Below, piece by piece: positions 42,877-54,130 of a DNA stretch of 64,000 nucleotides; within the stretch, counting starts at the first letter, position 1, and every line of letters starts with the position of its first letter. The position numbers and the translations under genes were made by a program. Origin of the DNA: Dichetophora obliterata (Eukaryota; Arthropoda; Insecta; Diptera; Sciomyzidae); contig OY986437.1 in NCBI GenBank assembly GCA_963920525.1, positions 194,761,511 through 194,825,510 on the forward strand, read 5' to 3'. The notes under the pieces were generated by a model. It made no database searches and was not told the origin of the DNA. It worked only from the letters and a program-made list of their open reading frames with translations.

Positions 42877-43573
42877 ATTTTTCTAAAATTTGTGGGTTAC
42901 TGCTTTTTGTACAAATTTTTTTTAAATACTTTATTGATTACGACCTTTAGACATTTGCGTTTTCTGCTTAACTATGACAAGTATGACCATAACACTTTGA
43001 GGAAAAGTTAGAACTTGCATAAGAAGTGTTATAGTTGTATTAACTCAATTTTAAGAAAAGTATGGGTTACGACAGTTTGTCACGCGAGCGACGATATGTG
43101 GCTTATTAAAGGTTTTAAGACAATTTGAAATGGTTTTTTATATAGTATTTGTTCAGCTAAGTTGTTGGCCAGAATAATAGGAATAACTTTGCTGAAAAAA
43201 CCAAAATGAAAATCCTATTGGTTCAAGAGTTATCAACATGCAAATGAGTGCATATCGTAGCTCGTTCCTGTAAGAAAATCGGCAAGTTACCGATTTGTGT
43301 GACGTCACGCGTTATCAATCCCTAGTTACCGATTTCGCGACAACTAATGTTTGTGTACGTTGAAATCGGTAAAAATTCGGTCCGTGATGAAAAAGAACAC
43401 AAATCGAGAAGAAACATTGCGAAATTGAGTCAAATGGCAAGCAGCTGTCTACTTGCATTTATTTTATTTTATGTGCGCTTAAATTTTATAATAAAAAGTT
43501 GATGGTCTTGTTATTAAAAAGTTATTATTTGATTATTTATATATGTAATAATGTTTGCGGAAATAATCAACTA

Positions 43574-44862
43574 TTGGGGGTTGGAATTAATTTTAAAGGT
43601 TTTTTTTCGGTTTTTGAGCATTTATTTAGAAACAACGGTACAATGTATATTATTCAAAGTATTGTCCATCGTTAGCTACAACATTTTCCCATCTTTCTGG
43701 CAGCATATGGATTCCGCGCCGGAAGAACGATTCGTCTTTTGAGGCAATCCACGAATCGACCCATTTTTTGGTATCCTCGTAAGAAGTGAAGCGCTGCTCA
43801 GCCAAGCCATGCGTCATCGATCTGAATAGGTGGTAGTCGGAAGGGGCTATGTCTGGGCTATAAGGCGGGTGGGGTAGCACATCCCAATTCAGCGCCTCCA
43901 ACGTTTCCTTGACGGTTCTTGCAACATGTGGCCGTGCGTTGTCATGTTGAAAAACCACTTTGTCGTGTCTTTTGGCATATTCCGGCCGTTTAACCTTTAA
44001 TGCTCGGCTCTCAATTGCATCAATTGTTGTTGGTAGCGTTCCCCAGTGATGGTTTCGTTAGGTTTTAGCAGCTCATAGTACACGACACCCTTCTGATCCC
44101 ACCAAATACACAGCATAAGCTTGGCGCCATGAATATTCGGCTTGGCCCTCGATGTTGATGCATGGCTGGGTGGTCCCCACGATTTTTTTCGCTTAGGATT
44201 ATCGTAATGGATCCACTTTACATCGCCAGTGACAATACGATGCAAAAAACTCTTCCGTTTATGCCGTTGAAGCAGTTGTTCGCACATGCAAAATCGCCGT
44301 TCAACGTCTTTCGGCTTCAACTGGTACGGCACCCAATTTCCTTGCTTTTGAATCATTCCCATGGCCTTCAAGCGTTTGCCGACCGTTGATAAGTCGACTC
44401 CCAATGATTCTGACAATTCTTGAAGGGTTTGACACGGGTCTTCATCGAGCAAAGCCTCCAATTCCTCATCTTCAAACTTTTTCGGCTGGCCCGGACGCTC
44501 TTTGTCTTCCGTATCAAAATCACCACTTTTAAACCGACGGAACCAGTACTCACAAGTAGAAATCGATGGAGCATAGTCCCCGTAAGCCTCAGTAAGCGTG
44601 CGTTGTGCTTCAACCGCTTTTTTCTTCAAATGGAAGCACAAAAGTAAACCTTCCCGCAAATTGCGTTTTGTTGGAACGAAAGTCGACATGTTCACAGAGA
44701 AAAAAATATATGTTGTTTACACTTCAGTGGAATGACACATACTGAAAAATGAAGCTTAGACAATGTGCTTTGAAATGAATATAGTCACAGGTGTGCCCGA
44801 TGCGATCTATTGATAGTTACGCCATCTCTTAGAAAACCTTTAAAACTAATTCCAACCCCCAA
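43574..44862 (-). mobile_element. mariner transposon with 26-bp TIRs
   Basis: The ends read TTGGGGGTTGGAATTAATTT and, on the other strand, TTGGGGGTTGGAATTAGTTT, both continuing TAAAGG. TA flanks both sides (43572-43573, 44863-44864). Its 1289-bp length is standard for mariner. Confidence 0.93.
43650..44695 (-). pseudogene. mariner transposase with one frameshift
   Basis: From the ATG at 44695 the frame encodes the N-terminal helix-turn-helix region (STCEYWFRRFKSGDFDTEDK and RPGQPKKFED), WVPYQL, and the first Asp in TGDVKWIHYDN (about residue 160). A 4-5 bp insertion near 43997-44005 shifts the frame. The rest has the second Asp in FQHDNARPHVA and the third in YSPDIAPSDYHLF, giving the DD34D triad of mariner, and ends at 43650 with NVVANDGQYFE. 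Otherwise it is well preserved. In place of the usual WVPHEL it has WVPYQL, a minor change. Confidence 0.9.
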
Positions 44863-45647
44863 TATTATTTAATAATTTGACAATAAGTGATGTGTAATAT
44901 AAACTTAGCAAATATTTGCAACCGGGTTCTTTTGCATTGCTCTAACAAATATTTTATTTCTTAAATTTCTTTCTTTTATGTAAATGGGCATTCTTTTTAA
45001 ATCGCATTACCTTGAAAGTTAAATCGTTTTAAAACAAAAACAGTATTATAATCAGAGTATTACAGTAAAAAAAATGTAACTTAATCGAAAGTACCCATCT
45101 TAGAATATTAATTGCGAGTACTTGTTATTTCATATATACACAACATTACTGTCATTTATACAGATCGGTAGAATTCTCACTTGCCGCAGAGTGAGTGAGA
45201 AAAACGTGAATTTTTATCGATCCACTTTTCTTACACAAACACTTTTTTTAAAGATACTATTGAAGTGAAATCGGAACATGTGACAACTTATCGATTTGGA
45301 AGAAACGAATAGAACAGAAATCGATTCAGATTATTACACAAACAGTGTAGGTGAGAATTACGTCAGAGTGACGTCAAATCGGTAACATGGATCGGTAACT
45401 GCGATCGTTACGAGTTACAAAAACGAGCTACTGGAGTAAATAAAAGAAAAATGTGCACTTAAGTCTTCGGTAAAGCAGCAAAACGGATGTTACCACGAGA
45501 TTCTTCATATTAAAATTAAGTGAAAAATGTTGAAATTATGCGGGTAGCAACCTTAGCATGAACACACCATAAATGTCAGATCGATCTGTCAATGAATAGT
45601 GACTTTACAGTGTTCTAAATTAAACAACTTGGTATTGTTATAAAAAT

Positions 45648-46305
45648 GGATAAAGAAAAATTTCATTCCTTGATTAAGCATTACTTTTAGCGTAACTAAA
45701 GTGCGAAAGAGACAAGAAAAGCTCGATAAATATTATGGTGAAATCAACTAAAATATTTGCAGAATCTAAGAAATCCGCAAAAGAGTGGGTAGGTTCCAGT
45801 GAAAGTGCACGAAAGCAAGCGAAGTCTCAACAAAACGGCCGGAAAGTTGTTGGAGTCTGTTTTTTGGGATTCAAGTGTCACTTTGCTCATTGACTATTTG
45901 AGAAAAGGAAAAACAATCAACAGCAACTATTACTGCAAATTATTGGACCGATTGAAGAACGAAGTCGCAAGCAAACGGCCCCATTTATCGAAGAAAAAAA
46001 TCATCTTTTTGCTAAAAAAGTTCAAAAATCGATCGAAACCATGGTCAAATTGCACGAGTTACGCTTCGAACTGCTTCCTCATTTCCCATATTCTCAAGAT
46101 TTGGCCCGCACCGACTATTATATGTTCCCAAACTTAAAAAGGTGACTCCAGGGAAAGAGATTTGCGACGAATGAACAAATCGAATTGGAAACTGAAGCGT
46201 ATTTCAGGGATCTTGGGAAGTCTTACTACTCAAAGGACATAGCAATGTTAGAAAATCGTTGGAATAAGTGTATCGAGCTGAAAAGGGACTATGTGGAAGA
46301 ATAAA
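45648..46305 (+). pseudogene. Internally deleted mariner transposase relic
   Basis: It begins at the ATG at 45648 (MDKEKFHSLIKHYF), typical of a second mariner subfamily. It passes DKYYGE, then jumps to EWVGSSESARKQAK, and continues KTAGKLLESVFWDSSV, IDYLRKGKTINSNYYCKLL and RPHLSKKK. The end at about 46300 reads NRWNKCIELKRDYVEE. The section between the N-terminal domain and WVGSSES is missing, and several frameshifts occur after 46010. Confidence 0.8.
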
Positions 46306-46846
46306 AAATAATTTAGGCAAAAATCGTATGTTTTCTTCGTAAGACCGGCAGCATATTGAACGAAGTTTGGTAAGAGTATATACCAAAGAAATTACCAATT
46401 TACCAAAAGATTACTTTTTATGAATTGGACTTTTGGCTAGTGTTTTTCATCAAATACATGGGGTAGTGTGGCGTCGTCAAAAAAATCGTTGTCACTTTTA
46501 ATCGGCTTCTAAAGCAGATCGACGAAATAACACAGTGTTTACTGAAGAATGTATGAAATATTACACTGTTCGACAATTTTCAACCTTTTCTAAAATTAAA
46601 GATTTTGATGTACACATTTTGATTCCAAATTCAATGTTTTGAAATTATAAAAGTTCAATCAAAGTACATGAAAAAAATTATTGCAGCAGTATTGTTAGTT
46701 AAGAATTTATATTTTAATCCTCAATAATCAAAAAAGTTCCAAGAATAGTCTTTTCTTTCAAAAAATAGTGCAAAAGTTGTTTTTGTTTTAAAAATTATAA
46801 AAACCGAAAACTGTCATTTTTATTCTCTTTCATATGACGTATCTAT

Positions 46847-47297
46847 AGGGGTATTCACGATGTGGTGTATTTGTGATAAATTTTTGAAAAATTTACAATA
46901 CTTACAACTTATTGTGAACGAACCTTCACTAAAGTACATATTGTATATTTAAAATCAGCTGATTTTTGCATGTACTTTTATTTGAAAATATTAATTTAAA
47001 TCATCATTTAACTAAATGAAATCATACAAAAATTGAAACGAAACAATAAATTACATTAATTTTTGTTAAATAAACTCACAGCGAAGCAGAGTAGAAATGC
47101 TTTTACGATCAGCTGGTCTAATACACAACGAAATTTACGCAAAATACAATAGGGTTCCATCGTTGTATTTTTGCCACATGGTTGTATTTTGAATACTGTG
47201 CATTTTGTTATTGTTATTTTACAAAATTTACTACAACTATCAAATTGATCAAAAATACACATTACAAGGACAAAAACAACACATCGTGAATACCCCT
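46847..47297. repeat. 451-bp MITE with AGGGGTATTCACGATGTG ends
   Basis: Both termini read AGGGGTATTCACGATGTG when oriented outward. The interior includes CATTTTGTTATTGTTATTTT-type AT-rich sequence and no gene. A target duplication is not clear. Confidence 0.8.
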
Positions 47298-47672
47298 ATT
47301 GTTATGCAAAAACTGTTTTAGTTTAACACAAAATTTGTTATTCTACTTTTTTTAGAAAAAATTCCAAATTTTGTTTTTCAAGTCTATGTTTTCATTTCAT
47401 TGACTGACAACCTATAGTTATCAATCTAATTTTTGTATTAAAATTCTTTATCCTTTTAGCCACTACCCTTTACTCTGCCTACTATTAATTTGATTGTAAC
47501 CGTGTGTCTCTTCTTCAGCTATTGCAAGTTTTCACTCAATCTTAAGAAATACTGGGAGTCCTTGGTTTATCTTTTTTTTTATGTATGCACTTATATCAAG
47601 TAAAGATAGTTGCATCGATATCCGATTTGGCTAAACAGTTAGTTTATAAACCTAGAGCTGGTGAGTTTGATA

Positions 47673-49614
47673 TAGGGATGTGCAACTGCCAGCAAAAATC
47701 GACTTCGACTTTTTCAACCGTTGAAAATATAAAAGTCGACTTTTCGACTTTTTGAACCTTTAGAAGTCGACTTTCAACTTTTTTCGACTTTTCTTAAAAT
47801 ATTTTGTACCGGTATTGTAGGGCAGTTAAGAAACAAATGATTCAATATGAGAAATGTGATTTATTGTTAAAAAATAAACTAAAACATGGTACTTCAGTAA
47901 ATAAATAAGATACGAAAAAACAAAATATTGCAATATTAGCTCTTATATAGAAAATAAGACTTCTTATGAATAATTTTCCCCGGGTATTCGGAAGAGGGAG
48001 AGTTAATTTTCAAGACAATTTAAAAAATTGGAAGTTTTTATTGCCAATTTCTTCATCAACATTCAATTTTTATGAAAGTAAAAAAAATGTGACGTCTCTA
48101 TCTGCTATCTTAAAAATGAAAACACCCTTTTCCGATTCCCCAGAAAAAATTGTTCATAATTGAGCTGAATATCAAGCCCTAACCGCCGAATTAACGTATG
48201 CGCTATAAACCAAATTTTACAAGGGAAACATTTTCCTTCTTTTTTTTTTTGCAGAAGCGGTACATGTAAATTGTAATTTTGTGTTAGATATAACTTTAGA
48301 ACAGTTTAACGTAGAGATGTGAAATTTTTGGAGTTGACGACTTTGTTGTCGTACTATCGTTTGCCATTTAAAAATTAATTTCGAAAAAGTAGCGCTTACG
48401 TTAATTCGGCGGTTAGGGCTCGATATATTTGTGCACAAGTGAATGCACAATTAAGCGAACCACATGAATTCACCAACATGTTAAGATATTCTGGCGAAAG
48501 CTTGTTTCGCAATTGGTTCACTATGAAACCAGCATGGGAAAATAACCTTTCGGATGGCACCGAAGTTGCAATAATTGATAAATATTTTTATGCAACGGCC
48601 CAAACAAAAGGAAATTCAGTTTTCATGCATTTCCAGACAACAAGTGAATTTTTATTAAGTTTTCGATCGACAGCTAGGCGATCCAGATAAAACTGAGTGG
48701 GCATCCCTTCAATTTCATCAGTGGTAGAGTCCATGTTTGTTTTAACCACCTCATCCAAAAAAAATAATATGTCACTGTTATCGAATTCTGGACTATTAGC
48801 TTTCGATGCCGCTATCACAACTTCTTCATTCCGGTGAAAGATTGCTTGAGAACGCTCACAGATATTTTGAAATCCGTGCTTTTTGAACCTAGGATCTAGA
48901 AGTATTAAAGAAGCAAATGGTTTTACCAATTCAATATTTTAAGTTTTTTGTGATTGCAATGGCAAGCACTCGTTTTAAATTCTTGCCAATTTGACTTAAA
49001 GCAGAACATTCCTCTGTTTTCTATAATAAAAAATTAATCGATTTGAGCGTAGTTTGAATATTGTGTACATAAAATTGTATTAATAGCCCTATTTTGCAAA
49101 AAGTAACAATTGTTTCCCAGTATTCTTGATATTTCTATGTGTTTGTTGTAATGTTTTTTTTTTCAAAAAAAAATTTAAGATCAAAAATAATAAATTTTCA
49201 TAAAAATTGTCACCTGCTTTTCAAATAGTGACAATTTCATTTAAACAGTTTGTTACGCGTGTAACGTAATCAGATGATACGCAATTGCTTTGTCACACTT
49301 CCACTTACAGTCTCTTTTTTTTTAATTTTGCCGACCACTATTTTACACTTATCGAATCAAGAATTGCCAACGCAGCTTTATTTGTTCAGCTGATCTGCTG
49401 ATCAGCTATTTCGTTTATTAGATTAGAGAAGACAGTTGTCAGATTAGCGTTGAGGTTTTTGTTTCGAATGAAATGAAAAAAGTCGAAAGTAAAGTCGAAA
49501 GCAAAAGTCGACTTTCGACTTTTTTCAATATCAGAAAGTCGATTGTCAAAAGTCGAAAATTATCAAGGAAAAGTCGACTTTCGACTTATTTCGCCTTCGA
49601 CTTGCACATCCCTA
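47673..49614 (-). mobile_element. hAT element with TAGGGATGTGCAA ends and AAGTCGACTTT subterminal repeats
   Basis: Both ends read TAGGGATGTGCAA outward. The 8-bp flanks GTTTGATA (47665-47672) and GTTCGATA (49615-49622) differ at one base and form the target duplication. Each end has many copies of a GTCGA-centred motif (GTCGAAAGTCGACTTT and variants), about ten in total within 110-150 bp of each end. Such motifs are bound by hAT transposases. The interior retains a minus-strand transposase fragment. Confidence 0.9.
48430..48960 (-). pseudogene. hAT transposase C-terminal fragment (ZBED type)
   Basis: The minus strand reads LILLDPRFKKHGFQNI near 48900 and FYLDRLAVDRKLNKNSLVVW, then a stop at about 48588. 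It continues in frame with [20 protein letters not shown] and [14 protein letters not shown] near 48470. LLDPRFK and [12 protein letters not shown] are hallmark hAT C-terminal motifs (ZBED1/Tam3-like). The N-terminal zinc finger and catalytic first half are absent. Confidence 0.85.
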
Positions 49615-49674
49615 GTTCGATACCAGCAGTGGGCGAAGATAATTTTTTTTTTAATTTATTTATGTTGATTTTAT

Positions 49675-49760
49675 ATGATTTAAATACAAATTCTAAATGT
49701 TTGATTGTTTAAATCATACTTGATTTTAAATACAAATTCTAGTTGTATGATAGTTTAAAA
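49675..49760. repeat. Half copy of the 56185 palindrome
   Basis: It matches the left arm of the palindrome at 56185-56382 (TTGATTTTATATGATTTAAA, then ACAAATTCTA and ACTTGATTTTAAA), ending at the palindrome centre. Confidence 0.75.
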
Positions 49761-49774
49761 TAAATTTTTCTAAC

Positions 49775-51114
49775 GAGTCTTTCCAAGGAAATAACAACAT
49801 CCGTGTTGCCATTTTACCGAAGACTACTGCAATTTTTTTTTAATTACTCCAGTCTGGATATTCTTCGGATATGCACTCATTTTTATGTTGATAACTCTTG
49901 AACCATTAGGATTTTAATTTTGGTTTTTCTTCCTACGGTTCAGCAAAGTTCTTCCTACGATTCTGGCCACCTTTGCTGAACAAATATATATGAAAAAATC
50001 GTATCAAATTGTCTTTAAACCTTTAATAAGCCACATATATCTTGCCCACTTTAGACGCTTTAACCCATTTCCAATCGGTGTTCGATTAATCGAACGTATA
50101 ATTTGTCCATTTTCATTAATTTTTTTAACTATGAAGGTAAATGATATCAAAAAGATCGTTGATATTATATATTACTTTACATCATTGGCTATTTGAAAAT
50201 AGTATTCACCATCACCACCCGTAATTTTAAAGCCGGTGGGGGTGTGGTTGAAAAATACCTTACCAATAGACCTTTCTTGTAAATAAAATTAAATATATAT
50301 GTATAATTAAAAAAAAAAGAAATTAATGATGAGGTCTTTTAGCCAAAAAAACAAAGCTATCTTTTTCAATAAAAAAATCAAGACCTGGCAACACGTGGAT
50401 GACACAGGCATGAGTCAAAGTTAATGTTCGATTAATTCAACGTTTTCGCTTATTTTATACCATAAAATCCAATACAAATACGTTATGTCAAATTTTACCA
50501 GCAAACGACAGCGTCTTACCCATTTCTATTGTGCTAAGACGAAAATAGAAGTAGGATAAGCGCCAACGTTCGATTAATAGAACATTTGACTTTTTGACAT
50601 AACGACAAAAAAAGATGGGTTTAAAAATTGTTGATGACTGATTTGGAATCAGGGGACCCTAATTTCTCTAGAAATATACTTTATATCAAAAAAGTTAACA
50701 ATTTTTGCAGCACGGCAGAAAATGGGTTAAAGAAAATCATGTTACTCATACGCAATGTTCTTCGAATTTTTTCGTTTGACTTTAATCAAGTCTTTTTGTA
50801 AGACTCACTCGATAAGACCCGCTGGAAGTGATTTTTTCATATTTTTTTGTTGAGCAAAGTTGTTGGCCAGAATAATAGGAAGAACTTTTCTTAAGAAACC
50901 AAAATGAAAATCCTAATGGTTCAAGAGTTATCAACATGAAAATGAGTGCATATCTTGAGTAGTTTTTGATATATTTTAAAAAAAAGTTTTGTTCTAAAAT
51001 GTTCGGTAAAGTGGTAAAACAAATGTCACCACGAGATTCCTCATACCAAAATTAAGTGAAAAACGTTTAAGTTATCAAATACTGAGAAAAAAGGGCACAA
51101 AAAAGCGCACAGTG
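49775..51114 (+). mobile_element. Long-TIR element, copy 2, reduced to its ends with a MITE between
   Basis: The left part (49775 to about 50057) matches the right-type TIR of copy 1. The right part (about 50733-51114) is the inverse of the left-type TIR, ending GCGCACAGTG. So this copy lies in the opposite orientation to copy 1 and lost its interior. A 675-bp MITE occupies the middle. Confidence 0.65.
50058..50732. repeat. 675-bp MITE with CTTTAACCCATTT ends
   Basis: CTTTAACCCATTT at the left and AAATGGGTTAAAG at the right are perfect inverted termini. GTTCGATTAATCGAAC near 50088 and GTTCGATTAATAGAAC near 50568 are internal palindromic motifs. No gene. Confidence 0.7.
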
Positions 51115-51116
51115 TA

Positions 51117-51300
51117 ATTATTAAATTCAGACTTATCGCCCTTCTTAAATAGAGGAATAACTTCAGCACACTTTAACTGGCCAGGAAAAATTCCTGCACT
51201 TATGCTTTTTTTAAAAGTATAGCAAAGGGCATCCACAACATTAAAAGATATATTTTTCATAAAAGTGTTAGAGAAACAACCATCAGTGGTCGAATGAGAA
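51117..51300 (-). pseudogene. Short LINE reverse transcriptase fragment
   Basis: The minus strand reads FNVVDALCYTFKKSISAGIF, then LKCAEVIPLFKKGDKSEFNN. This is the N-terminal finger region of a jockey/CR1-like reverse transcriptase, just before the RPIS block. It is cut off at the 51114 boundary. Confidence 0.75.
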
Positions 51301-51566
51301 TTTTTTAATTAAAGGACAATTTTATATAATTCAAACAAAGGTATAGTAAAGAATCATACGTGAATTATTGAGCAGGCGAAACAATCCTAAAAGACAATTT
51401 GAATTGCTTTTAACCAAGGCTAGTGTTATGCCTTAACCTCGGCAAGCATTTCGGGCCCTTAGTTGTTCCTGTCCATTAATTCCTCATTTTCCACAATTTA
51501 GTTGTGGATTTTTAGTTTTCCATAATTCTTAAATGTAGGAAAGAATAAAGAAAGTGAAAAGAACCA

Positions 51567-51641
51567 TGCCGGAACCCGGATTCGAACCAGGGACCTCTGG
51601 GTTGATAGTCTAGCGCACTCTCCACTAGACTTCAAAGGCCG
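51567..51641 (-). tRNA. tRNA-like sequence, probably a tRNA-derived SINE or pseudogene
   Basis: Reverse-complemented, it has an A-box-like TCTAGTGGAGAGTG, a perfect B-box GGTTCGAATCC in a T-arm CCTGG-TTCGAAT-CCGGG, and a 3' CCGGCA. The D-arm region forms an unusually strong GTCTAG/CTAGAC stem. The acceptor stem does not pair and the anticodon stem has mismatches (loop CTATCAA), so it is unlikely to be a working tRNA. The internal polymerase III promoter looks intact. Confidence 0.5.
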
Positions 51642-51704
51642 TAAAGGATAAAAAAAAATAATATATTCATCAGCAAATGAACGCTTCATAACGTATATAA
51701 CGCT

Positions 51705-51932
51705 CGCGAATAACGTTGTAACCGACAAAATTGTAATTGTTAACTTTTATTCATTTTACAAGCACTTGTATTCATTTTTATTATTTTTTTTTTTTTTGGG
51801 TATGCGATAAAAATACCCCAAACTGCTCAACTGCTTACGCAGTTATGTTTGTATATAATATAAGAGAGTGATTCTAACAGGTATACGCAAAAAAAAAACA
51901 CTAAAAAAATGCCGTTTACAACGTTATTCGCG
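51705..51932. repeat. 228-bp MITE with CGCGAATAACGTTGTAA ends
   Basis: CGCGAATAACGTTGTAA starts the left end and its inverse TTACAACGTTATTCGCG closes the right, a 17-bp perfect TIR. A T-run near 51782-51798 is the interior. No gene. Confidence 0.75.
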
Positions 51933-52699
51933 CTTATGCTTCAAATATTGAAATCCCCCTGGATAAAAGGACGTTTTGTGCTGCCGGGTTATTTCACCCA
52001 GGGGCTTATTAATCAAAGCATTTCTTTGAAGAGTTATAACCAGAAAATTGTCAACCAATAAATACTTCATAAATATTAATTGTTGCTACGGCTTAAAATA
52101 AGTATGGAAGACTTTCAAAATAATTAATAATCCATTATAAAACGATCTACACTAACTTACTCTGTACGCAGTTCTGTTACATAAAATGAGAAATGAAATG
52201 ACTAAATCCTGTAAGATACCCAATATATTAAATAAATTCGCACAAAAATATTATTTGTACTCCGTTCTATACTAAATTCGTTTGATTTTTTTTCATATCT
52301 TTGTGCAGTCGTTATTAGAAAAAAATACCTTTAATTAATTATATCTCAAGCAATTCAGGGCTTTGTAACTTAAACGCTGAAAATTGGTTATTCCCGCACA
52401 TGTTTTTTTTATTATTCGTGATTTTTAAAATCATTAAAGCAACGTCCGCTTGGAGCGGACATAATGTCCATGGAAGTTATGTCCTCCACTTTGTAATGTT
52501 AAATATGTAATTTTAGTTTAAAAAGTTTACTTTTAAACCATTAAATAAAGCGAAACCAAAATATATGTCCGTGAACAAAACCTGTATTTTATTCATGTTT
52601 GTCAATAAAAAATAAATCAACTTGAACACTGTTTTCTTCACTTTATGCGATTTTTTCTAACATCTGAATTTTGGATCTTTTTAAATTTAAAATATTAAT
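51933..52699. other. Intronic stretch, nothing recognised
   Basis: AT-rich and without repeat arms or coding potential that I can support. A near-tandem TTGGAGCGGACATAATGTCCATGG patch occurs near 52450. Confidence 0.4.
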
Positions 52700-54130
52700 C
52701 CTTGGTATGCATAGTAACAATACGTTTATTTAATGGCGAGCTTTGATCAAAAAAGCTATGTGGTGGCAACCTGCAAGCCTCTCCCTGACCATATATTTTT
52801 TGTCAAAAAATATTTTTTAAATGTAAAATAAGTGTAATGACGAGATAAGGTCCCTAAAAAGTATCAAGTATTGTTTAAAATTGTTTCTTTAAGTCTGTAG
52901 AACATGCTTATTAATTTTTTAAAAAATACTCAAATATCCGTTATTATTTTATTTAATTCAAAATAATTGTATTCACATTTAATTTGGCATCTTTGGTATA
53001 CATATTAACAATACGTTGATTTAATGGCGAGCTTTGATCAAAAAAGCTACAGTCATGTGAAAATAAATAGGGACACTTGTATTTTTATATTTGAAACTGC
53101 ATGAATTACATACAAGGTGCAACAGATATAGGATTAATTCCCTCAGGTGGTGGTTCCTCCCGATAAGGCGAGTATAAAACTTTATGGAGTTTCCTTCCAC
53201 ATTGTACAACTTTCAATATACAGGGTGTTTTACGGTTTTGGTACGTGTTTAGTATTATTGATCTAGAATCTAAACTACTTACCATAAAATAAAAAATAAT
53301 ATTTTGTATTTTAGAAAAAATATTAAATTTTTTGTCAATATATCAACCACTTTCGTGTCATGTGCTGCAGCGGAGATAAAATTTTGAGATTATCAAACGA
53401 AATATCATCAAATCTTGTATCTTTTGTTTTAGCGGAGCTGTAATCGTCAAAATTTAAAATATCTGTTTTTCCTGTTAAAATACACTTAGTCAACAGTTTT
53501 TTTCTAAATTCTAACTTTGGATGATAACAGGTCCGCTAAAAGAAAAGATACAAAATTTGTTGATATTTCGTTGGATAATCTCAAAATTTTAGCTCCACTA
53601 CAACACATGACACGAAAGTGGTTGATATACTGATGAAAAAGTAGATATTTTTTTCTAAAATAGAAAATATTATTTTTTATTTTATGGTGAGTAGTATAGA
53701 TTCTATATCAATATTACTAAACACGTACCAAAACCGTAAAACACCCTGTATCTTGAAAGTTTTACAATGTGGGAAGAAACTCCATAAAGTGTTATACTCA
53801 CCTTTCAAGAAGAATCACCAGTCGAGGGAATTAATGCTATATCTGGGGCACCTTGTATATAATTCATGCAGCTTCAAATATAAAAATATAGGTGTCCCTA
53901 TTTATTTTCACATGACTGTATGTAGTGGCAACCTGAACGCTTCTCCCCTACTATATTATTGTACAAACATATTTTTTTAGTGTAATGTTTAAAGGTCCCT
54001 TAACATCGTCAAGGATTGTTGAAAAGTGTTTTTGAAAGCTTGTATAACATGCTTATTGTTTTTGGAAAAAAAACTCTCAAATTTCCATTGTTAAATATTT
54101 TAGTAAATTCTAAATAATTGTATTCCCATT
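52700..54130 (+). repeat. 291-bp unit repeated in tandem, second copy split by a foldback element
   Basis: Unit 1 (52700-52990) and unit 2 (52991-53049 plus 53919 to about 54130) share AATGGCGAGCTTTGATCAAA, then GGTGGCAACCTG.A.GC.TCT and AACATGCTTATT. A further fragment of the unit is at 38870-38886, inverted. There is no coding potential. Confidence 0.75.
53050..53918. mobile_element. 869-bp Tc1-type foldback element, almost complete palindrome
   Basis: The ends read CAGTCATGTGAAAATAAATA outward, with TA at both flanks (53048-53049, 53919-53920). Each half is an inverted copy of the other for about 400 bp, including GGTGTTTTACGGTTTTGGTA and CACTTTCGTGTCATGTG, with only a short unpaired centre near 53480-53500. 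It has no transposase. It is inserted in the second unit of the 291-bp repeat. Confidence 0.9.

Larger units (their letters stand above)
43257..45431. mobile_element. TIR element with TTACCGAT subterminal repeats, host of a mariner
   Basis: Both ends read GTAGCTCGTT when oriented outward. The arms carry several TTACCGAT motifs and GACGTCAC blocks in inverted order (43290-43380 and 45355-45410). Without the mariner at 43574-44862 it is about 886 bp and non-coding. It is inserted in the right TIR of the 41654 element. Confidence 0.75.
41654..45545 (-). mobile_element. Long-TIR element, copy 1, internally rearranged
   Basis: The left TIR (41654 to about 42065) starts CACTGTGCACTTTTTGTGCC and includes GCCAACAACTTTGCTGAACA and ends near CGTGACAAACTGTCGTAA. 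The right TIR is inverted and split by another element into about 43065-43256 and 45432-45545. Its outermost part is truncated. Between the arms, a minus-strand ORF end (42568-42876) remains of a transposase-like gene. The same pair of ends occurs again at 49775-51114. Confidence 0.7.

Noticed and set aside
44162..44647. Plus-strand and shifted ORFs across the mariner
   Set aside because: Antisense or frame shadows of the mariner transposase.
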